Below, one piece after another: positions 6,196-10,423 of a DNA stretch of 10,423 bases. Each line of letters begins with the position of its first letter. Position 1 is the stretch's first letter. Made by a program: the position numbers and the translations under genes. The stretch spans positions 1 through 10,423 of the forward strand of contig UQTN01000074.1 of assembly GCA_900543945.1 (NCBI GenBank). Reading direction: 5' to 3'. The stretch comes from an uncultured Collinsella sp. (GTDB lineage Bacteria > Actinomycetota > Coriobacteriia > Coriobacteriales > Coriobacteriaceae). The notes below the pieces were generated by a model, which worked only from the letters and a program-made list of their open reading frames with translations, made no database searches and was not told the origin of the DNA.

Positions 6196-6228
6196 TGGGA
6201 TGCCGGTCTGGCGATCGGCATCCCATTT
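6196..6228 (+). terminator. Hairpin between oppA and oppB, leaky terminator or mRNA stabiliser
   Basis: TGGGATGCCG (6196-6205) and CGGCATCCCA (6216-6225) form a perfect 10-bp stem. Three inner pairs (one wobble) close it to a TGGC tetraloop, so the full stem is 13 bp. Only TTT then AGG follows, a weak T-tract. Its place after the binding-protein gene and 27 bases before oppB fits partial termination or 3' protection that yields more OppA than permease, as in other binding-protein operons. The effect is inferred. Confidence 0.6.
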
Positions 6229-6255
6229 AGGTTAATCCCTAGATAGGGGAGTGGT

Positions 6256-7293
6256 ATGGGTAAGTACATCGTTAAACGTGTGCTTCAGTTCATCCCGGTG
6301 TTTTTGGGCGTTACGCTGATTCTGTTCGCCCTCCAGAATATCGTGCCGGGAGATCCGATCAAGCTGATCGGTGGAGACAAGGCTCTGTCCCCCGAGGTGG
6401 AGCTTCAGCTTCGCGTTCGCTATCACCTGGTCCAGACGGACGAGGACGGCAACGCGATCCTTGACGAGAACGGCGACCCCGTTCAAACGTCGCTCGTGGA
6501 CCGTTACTTGTATTACATGAACGGCCTGCTTCATGGCGATCTGGGCAATTCGTACCAGCGCAAGCTGCCGGTTACGGAAATCTTTGCCCAGAAGTATCCG
6601 TATACGGTCAAACTTGCCGCGTGCGCCATCGTGCTCGAGGCAATCATGGGTATCGGTGCGGGTATCATTTCGGCGGTTAAGCGTTATTCCTTCTGGGATA
6701 TTTTGGTAACGCTCACCACGTCGATTCTCGTTGCCGTCCCGGCCTTCTGGCTCGGTATGTTGCTGCAGCTGTTCTTTGGCGTCATTCTCAAGGACGCCAC
6801 GGGCGGTGCATTCTCTATGCCGATCTCGGGTGCCGGCGGTTCCAGCTCTCAGTATCAGGATTGGATGCACTATGTGCTTCCGACCATTACGCTGGCTTCG
6901 GTTTCGACCGCTTATGCCGCCCGCATTATGCGCTCGCAGCTGCTTGACGTCATGAACCAGGATTACATCCGTACGGCAAAGGCCAAGGGTCTCTCCAATC
7001 GCGCGATCATTATCAAGCATGCGCTTAAGAATGCACTCATCCCCGTCGTTACCTATATTGGTGTCGACTTCGGCGGCATGCTTTCGGGCGCCATCCTGAC
7101 CGAGACGGTCTTTAACTGGCCCGGCATCGGCTTCGAGGTCTACCGCGCCATTAGCATGCGCGACTGGCCCATCGTTATGGGCGGCGTTACGCTCATTGTT
7201 GTCGTCGTTATGGTGATCAACCTGCTCGTCGACATTAGCTATGCATTCCTCGACCCGCGCATCCGCCTTGGCGGTCCGTCGGATAAGGCCTAA
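6256..7293 (+). CDS. oppB: Peptide ABC transporter permease OppB
   Basis: Inner-membrane permease of 345 residues, one half of the peptide channel. About six membrane segments are visible, near residues 9-30, 116-141, 146-178, 203-225, 261-286 and 308-334. The conserved N-terminus (VKRVLQFIPVFLGVTLILF, then VPGDP) is typical of OppB/DppB. The cytoplasmic EAA loop that docks on the ATPases reads DYIRTAKAKGLS from 236. An acidic stretch with two DGN/NGD turns (about 61-78) sits in the first external loop before YLYYMNGLLHGDLG and looks like an insertion relative to the usual short linker. GGGGAG (6246-6251) lies 4 bases before the ATG. It starts the tight oppBCDF block after the 157-base gap behind oppA. 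Confidence 0.95.
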   Translation: MGKYIVKRVLQFIPVFLGVTLILFALQNIVPGDPIKLIGGDKALSPEVELQLRVRYHLVQTDEDGNAILDENGDPVQTSLVDRYLYYMNGLLHGDLGNSYQRKLPVTEIFAQKYPYTVKLAACAIVLEAIMGIGAGIISAVKRYSFWDILVTLTTSILVAVPAFWLGMLLQLFFGVILKDATGGAFSMPISGAGGSSSQYQDWMHYVLPTITLASVSTAYAARIMRSQLLDVMNQDYIRTAKAKGLSNRAIIIKHALKNALIPVVTYIGVDFGGMLSGAILTETVFNWPGIGFEVYRAISMRDWPIVMGGVTLIVVVVMVINLLVDISYAFLDPRIRLGGPSDKA

Positions 7294-7307
7294 GGGAGGT
7301 ACGTCTC

Positions 7308-8243
7308 ATGCAGGAAACTGATTCTCAGTCTCAGGAGCAGGCTACCGCCACCAAGGCCGCATCTGCTCCCGCCAAGTCCCGCACGCTGTGGGGCGACGCT
7401 TTTAAGCGTCTTCGTAAGAACAAGCTCGCCGTTATCGGTGTCTGCTGGATCATCATCGTTGTTGTGGTCGCCCTGACCGCCGATCTGTGGGCTAAGCCCT
7501 GGCTCGGCTCTCCTACGGCTTCTGACTCGACCACCATGGCCGAGACGTCGCTGCTGGCTCCGTGTGCCGAGCACCCGTTTGGCACCGACTCTCTTGGTCG
7601 TGACATTCTCGTCCGTGTTATCTACGGTGCACGCGTTTCGCTTTCCGTCGGTATTATGGCCACCGCCATCTCCACGGTGATCGGTCTGGTCATGGGCGCC
7701 CTGGCCGGTTTCTATGGCGGCATCTGGGATACGATCATCATGCGCTGTGCGGACATCTTCCTGGCGTTCCCGTACGTGCTGTTCGTTGTTGCCATGATTG
7801 CCGTTATCGGTCGTGGTCTTCAGAATGTCTTTATCGCCATCGGCATTCTCGGCTGGCCTTCGATTGCGCGCGTCTTCCGATCCGCGATCCTGACGGTCAA
7901 AGAGAACGACTATGTTGACGCTGCGCGCGCGATGGGCGCATCCGATGCGCGTATCGTTATGCGCCATATCTTCCCGAACTCCGTTGCTTCTATCGTGGTC
8001 TATGCGACCATGAACATTGGTGGCGCTATTCTGACCGAGTCTGCCCTGTCCTTCCTCGGCATGGGCGTTATCCCGCCTACGCCTTCGTGGGGCTCCATGA
8101 TTCAGGACGGTCAGCAGTATCTTCTGACTGCTCCCTGGATGATGATCATGCCCGGTCTGGCAATTCTCTCGACGGTGCTCGCCTTCACCCTGCTGGGTGA
8201 CGGTCTGCGCGACGCCCTCGACGTCAAGATGAAGGACGCATAA
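7308..8243 (+). CDS. oppC: Peptide ABC transporter permease OppC
   Basis: Second permease subunit, 311 residues. It begins with a Gln/Ser/Ala-rich cytoplasmic tail (1-25), then the OppC N-terminal domain with a basic LRKNKLA boundary and the first membrane helix (about 39-61). The external loop carries HPFGTDSLGRD (89-99), a hallmark of OppC/DppC. Further helices follow from about residue 110, and the EAA ATPase-docking loop is DYVDAARAMGAS from 201. The C-terminal LLGDGLRDALD is also standard. GGGAGG (7294-7299) directly follows the oppB stop and lies 8 bases before this ATG. The gene ends 2 bases before oppD. OppB and OppC together form the transmembrane pathway. Confidence 0.95.
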   Translation: MQETDSQSQEQATATKAASAPAKSRTLWGDAFKRLRKNKLAVIGVCWIIIVVVVALTADLWAKPWLGSPTASDSTTMAETSLLAPCAEHPFGTDSLGRDILVRVIYGARVSLSVGIMATAISTVIGLVMGALAGFYGGIWDTIIMRCADIFLAFPYVLFVVAMIAVIGRGLQNVFIAIGILGWPSIARVFRSAILTVKENDYVDAARAMGASDARIVMRHIFPNSVASIVVYATMNIGGAILTESALSFLGMGVIPPTPSWGSMIQDGQQYLLTAPWMMIMPGLAILSTVLAFTLLGDGLRDALDVKMKDA

Positions 8244-8245
8244 GG

Positions 8246-9337
8246 ATGAAGAAGAACAAGAACTATGTGGACCTGAAGGACCAGCCGGTTCCCGAGGGCC
8301 AGCATCTGCTCGAGGTCGATGACCTTAAGATGTATTTCCATACCGAAGATGGTGTCGTTCGCGCTGTCGACGGTGTGTCCTACACACTCGATCGCGGCGA
8401 GACCCTGGGTGTCGTCGGTGAGTCCGGCTCCGGTAAGTCCGTGACCGCCATGACCATCATGGGTCTTATCTCGATGCCTCCGGGAAAGATTGAGGGCGGC
8501 GACGTTCGCTATCGCGGTCGTTCTATCCTCGAGATGACCGAGGAAGAGATGCAGCACATTCGCGGTAACGATATCGCGATGATCTTCCAGGATCCTATGA
8601 CCTCCTTGAACCCGGTCTATAAGATCGGCAAGCAGGTGGGCGAGGGCCTTCGTCTGCATCGTGGCTACTCCAAGCAGGAGGCGCTCAAGCGCGCCACCGA
8701 GCTTTTGGACCTCGTTGGCATTCCCGAGCCCGAGAAGCGCGTCAATGAGTATCCGCACCAGTTCTCTGGTGGCATGCGTCAGCGCGTCATGATTGCTATG
8801 GCCCTTGCCTGCGATCCCGATATTCTGATTGCCGACGAGCCCACGACCGCCCTGGACGTTACCATTCAGGCTCAGATTATTGAGCTTATGCAGGAAATGC
8901 AGGAGAAGAACGGCAACGCCATCATCATGATTACCCATGACCTGGGCGTTGTCGCCGATATGGCCGACAAAATCATGGTTATGTATGCCGGCCGTCCTGT
9001 CGAGTTCGGTACTGCCGAAGAGATCTTCTACGAGAGCCGTCATCCCTACACCTGGGGCCTTATCCGCTCCATCCCGGAGCAGGCTATCGATGAGAAGAAG
9101 CCGCTGACGCCGATTCACGGCAACCCGCCCTCGCTCATGAACCTGCCCGAGGGTTGTGTGTTCTCGCCTCGTTGCCCCTATGCGACCGATAAGTGCCGCA
9201 AGCAGCGTCCTGAGCGTGTTGTCACTGAGTCTGGCCATTATTCCGCGTGCCACTACTCCGGCGACCCCGAGTTCCTCAAGAATGCTCCTGCGACGTCCCG
9301 TACGCGCAAGGATTCCGAGAAGGGAGGCGAGGCGTAA
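8246..9337 (+). CDS. oppD: Peptide ABC transporter ATP-binding protein OppD
   Basis: Cytoplasmic ATPase of 363 residues that pairs with OppF to power peptide import. All nucleotide-binding motifs are intact: Walker A GESGSGKS (58-65), Q-loop Gln115 in IFQDP, signature FSGGMRQ (173-179), Walker B ILIADEP (193-199, Asp197/Glu198) and switch His231 in THDLG. The C-terminal oligopeptide/dipeptide extension has four cysteines, C304-x5-C310-x6-C317-x17-C335, a pattern associated with an Fe-S cluster in structurally studied Opp/Dpp ATPases. The ATG lies 2 bases after the oppC stop, with AAGGA (8232-8236) inside the end of oppC, so the genes are translationally coupled. The tail after Cys335 is polar and basic and poorly conserved in type. 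Confidence 0.96.
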   Translation: MKKNKNYVDLKDQPVPEGQHLLEVDDLKMYFHTEDGVVRAVDGVSYTLDRGETLGVVGESGSGKSVTAMTIMGLISMPPGKIEGGDVRYRGRSILEMTEEEMQHIRGNDIAMIFQDPMTSLNPVYKIGKQVGEGLRLHRGYSKQEALKRATELLDLVGIPEPEKRVNEYPHQFSGGMRQRVMIAMALACDPDILIADEPTTALDVTIQAQIIELMQEMQEKNGNAIIMITHDLGVVADMADKIMVMYAGRPVEFGTAEEIFYESRHPYTWGLIRSIPEQAIDEKKPLTPIHGNPPSLMNLPEGCVFSPRCPYATDKCRKQRPERVVTESGHYSACHYSGDPEFLKNAPATSRTRKDSEKGGEA

Positions 9338-10366
9338 ATGGCAGATAAGAACGAGCGCACTCCGCTGCTGAAGGTCGAGCACCTCTCTAAGGAATTCCCC
9401 GCCGAGTCCGGCATGTTCGCCAAGCGCTTTTCCAAGCGCGTCGTCTCTGCTGTGAACGACATCTCGTTTGAGATTTATCCTGGCGAGACCTTTGGTCTGG
9501 TTGGCGAGTCTGGTTGCGGTAAGTCCACCACGGGCCGCACGATTATGCGCCTGACCCAGCCGACTGCCGGCAAGGTGTTCTTCCAGGGCAAAGATGTTGC
9601 CGAGATGAGCAAGCATGAGATCAAGGACATGCGTCGCGAGATGCAGTTCATCTTCCAGGACCCCTATGCTTCGCTGAACCCCCGTATGACCATCGGCGAG
9701 ATCGTCTCCGAGCCCATGACTATTCACGGCGTGGGCACCAAGGAGGAGCGTATCGAGCGTGTTCGCGAGCTTCTCGACGTCGTTGGATTGAACCCCGAGC
9801 ACATCAACCGCTATCCGCACGAGTTCTCGGGCGGTCAGCGTCAGCGTGTCGGCATCGCCCGCGCCTTCGCTTTGAAGCCCAAGCTGATCATCTGCGACGA
9901 GCCCGTTTCCGCTCTGGATGTTTCCATTCAGGCCCAGGTTCTGAACCTGCTCAAGGAACTTCAGGACAAGTTTGGTACGGCGTATCTGTTTATTGCCCAC
10001 GACCTGTCCGTCGTGCAGCACATCTCCGATCGCGTTGCCGTTATGTATCTGGGCAAGATGGTCGAGGTTTCGGACTGGAAGACGCTCTATAGCGAGCCTC
10101 ACCATCCGTACACACAGTCGCTGCTGTCTGCTGTGCCGGTGCCCGATCCGGATATCCAGAAGACCCGCAAGCGTATCATCCTCGCCGGTGATCCGCCGTC
10201 GCCGCTGGATCCGCCGACCGGCTGCCGTTTCCACACGCGCTGCCCGATCGCGCAGGGCATCTGCTCAGAGAAGCTTCCTGAGTTTAAGGAAGTTGCCCCG
10301 GGCCACTGCTGCGCCTGCCACTTCGCCGAGCCGTTCCCGATCAAGGAATCGCACATCGACCTGTAG
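9338..10366 (+). CDS. oppF: Peptide ABC transporter ATP-binding protein OppF
   Basis: Second ATPase of the importer, 342 residues. Motifs: Walker A GESGCGKST (56-64), Q-loop Gln107 in IFQDP, signature FSGGQRQ (163-169), Walker B IICDEP (Asp187/Glu188) and switch His221 in AHDLS. The SGCGK Walker variant and SGGQRQR signature are the usual ones that separate OppF from OppD. The C-terminal extension repeats the OppD cysteine spacing: C296-x5-C302-x6-C309-x17-C327, with extra Cys324 and Cys325 giving HCCAC. The ATG follows the oppD stop with no gap (TAAATG), and GGGAGG (9322-9327) lies 10 bases upstream within oppD. No complete terminator is visible in the 57 bases after the stop, so the operon end or a further gene lies beyond the window. 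Confidence 0.96.
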   Translation: MADKNERTPLLKVEHLSKEFPAESGMFAKRFSKRVVSAVNDISFEIYPGETFGLVGESGCGKSTTGRTIMRLTQPTAGKVFFQGKDVAEMSKHEIKDMRREMQFIFQDPYASLNPRMTIGEIVSEPMTIHGVGTKEERIERVRELLDVVGLNPEHINRYPHEFSGGQRQRVGIARAFALKPKLIICDEPVSALDVSIQAQVLNLLKELQDKFGTAYLFIAHDLSVVQHISDRVAVMYLGKMVEVSDWKTLYSEPHHPYTQSLLSAVPVPDPDIQKTRKRIILAGDPPSPLDPPTGCRFHTRCPIAQGICSEKLPEFKEVAPGHCCACHFAEPFPIKESHIDL

Positions 10367-10423
10367 TCGGTTGTTCTCGTCCGGGCCCGCCTGGTGTTAC
10401 TTTTCAGAACGTCCTCGGACATG

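Noticed and set aside
8111..10234. A 707-codon open frame on the minus strand opposite oppC-oppD-oppF.
   Set aside because: It is in exact antisense register with oppD and oppF. Its stops would need TTA, CTA or TCA codons in those genes, which this codon usage avoids. Both sense genes are complete with all family motifs, so this is a codon-bias artefact.
1..10423. Search for a mobile element, defence island, CRISPR array, tRNA, riboswitch or novel gene cluster.
   Set aside because: Every long + frame with good start signals belongs to a well-known glycolytic, Sec or peptide-transport gene. The gaps are all under 300 bases and hold only hairpins and inverted repeats. I saw no direct-repeat array, transposase, attachment site or tRNA-like fold.

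Overview
This window looks like core chromosome from a high-GC member of the Coriobacteriia (Actinomycetota), most plausibly Collinsella or a close relative. Three things point there: strong GAG/AAG/C-ending codon use, a glycolytic cluster in the order gap-pgk-tpiA-gpmI followed by secG, and the overall look of the proteins (for example PGK starting MAFTKKTVRDIDVDGK). The genus is an inference from pattern recognition and was not tested by a search.

Layout, all genes on the + strand. (1) Positions 1-62 hold the last 19 codons of glyceraldehyde-3-phosphate dehydrogenase, closed by a strong hairpin terminator. (2) Positions 203-3712 form a compact pgk-tpiA-gpmI operon: pgk and tpiA overlap by 8 bases, gpmI follows after 5 bases, and a textbook intrinsic terminator ends it. 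With gap upstream, the four enzymes cover the steps from triose-phosphate interconversion to 2-phosphoglycerate. (3) Positions 3877-4131 encode SecG of the Sec translocon as a single gene with its own extended -10 candidate and terminator. (4) Positions 4422-10366 hold a complete peptide ABC importer, oppA-oppB-oppC-oppD-oppF. After a 290-base leader region rich in inverted repeats comes the lipoprotein-type binding protein. A strong hairpin with a weak T-tract separates oppA from the tightly packed permease and ATPase genes; the gaps after oppB, oppC and oppD are 14, 2 and 0 bases. (5) The last 57 bases after oppF are non-coding as far as they are visible and contain no complete terminator.

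The three units work together only in a general sense: lower glycolysis for energy, Sec membrane export, and peptide uptake for nitrogen and carbon. OppA captures extracellular peptides, OppB and OppC form the channel, and OppD and OppF hydrolyse ATP.

I found no mobile element, CRISPR array, RNA gene, defence system, toxin-antitoxin pair or novel gene cluster. The coding content is ordinary housekeeping. What is worth a second look is in the intergenic DNA: paired inverted repeats before oppA, the oppA/oppB hairpin, the hairpin in the pgk leader, and two inverted repeats in the gpmI-secG gap. A twin-arginine-like lipoprotein signal on OppA is also notable. No gene-free stretch exceeds 300 bases.
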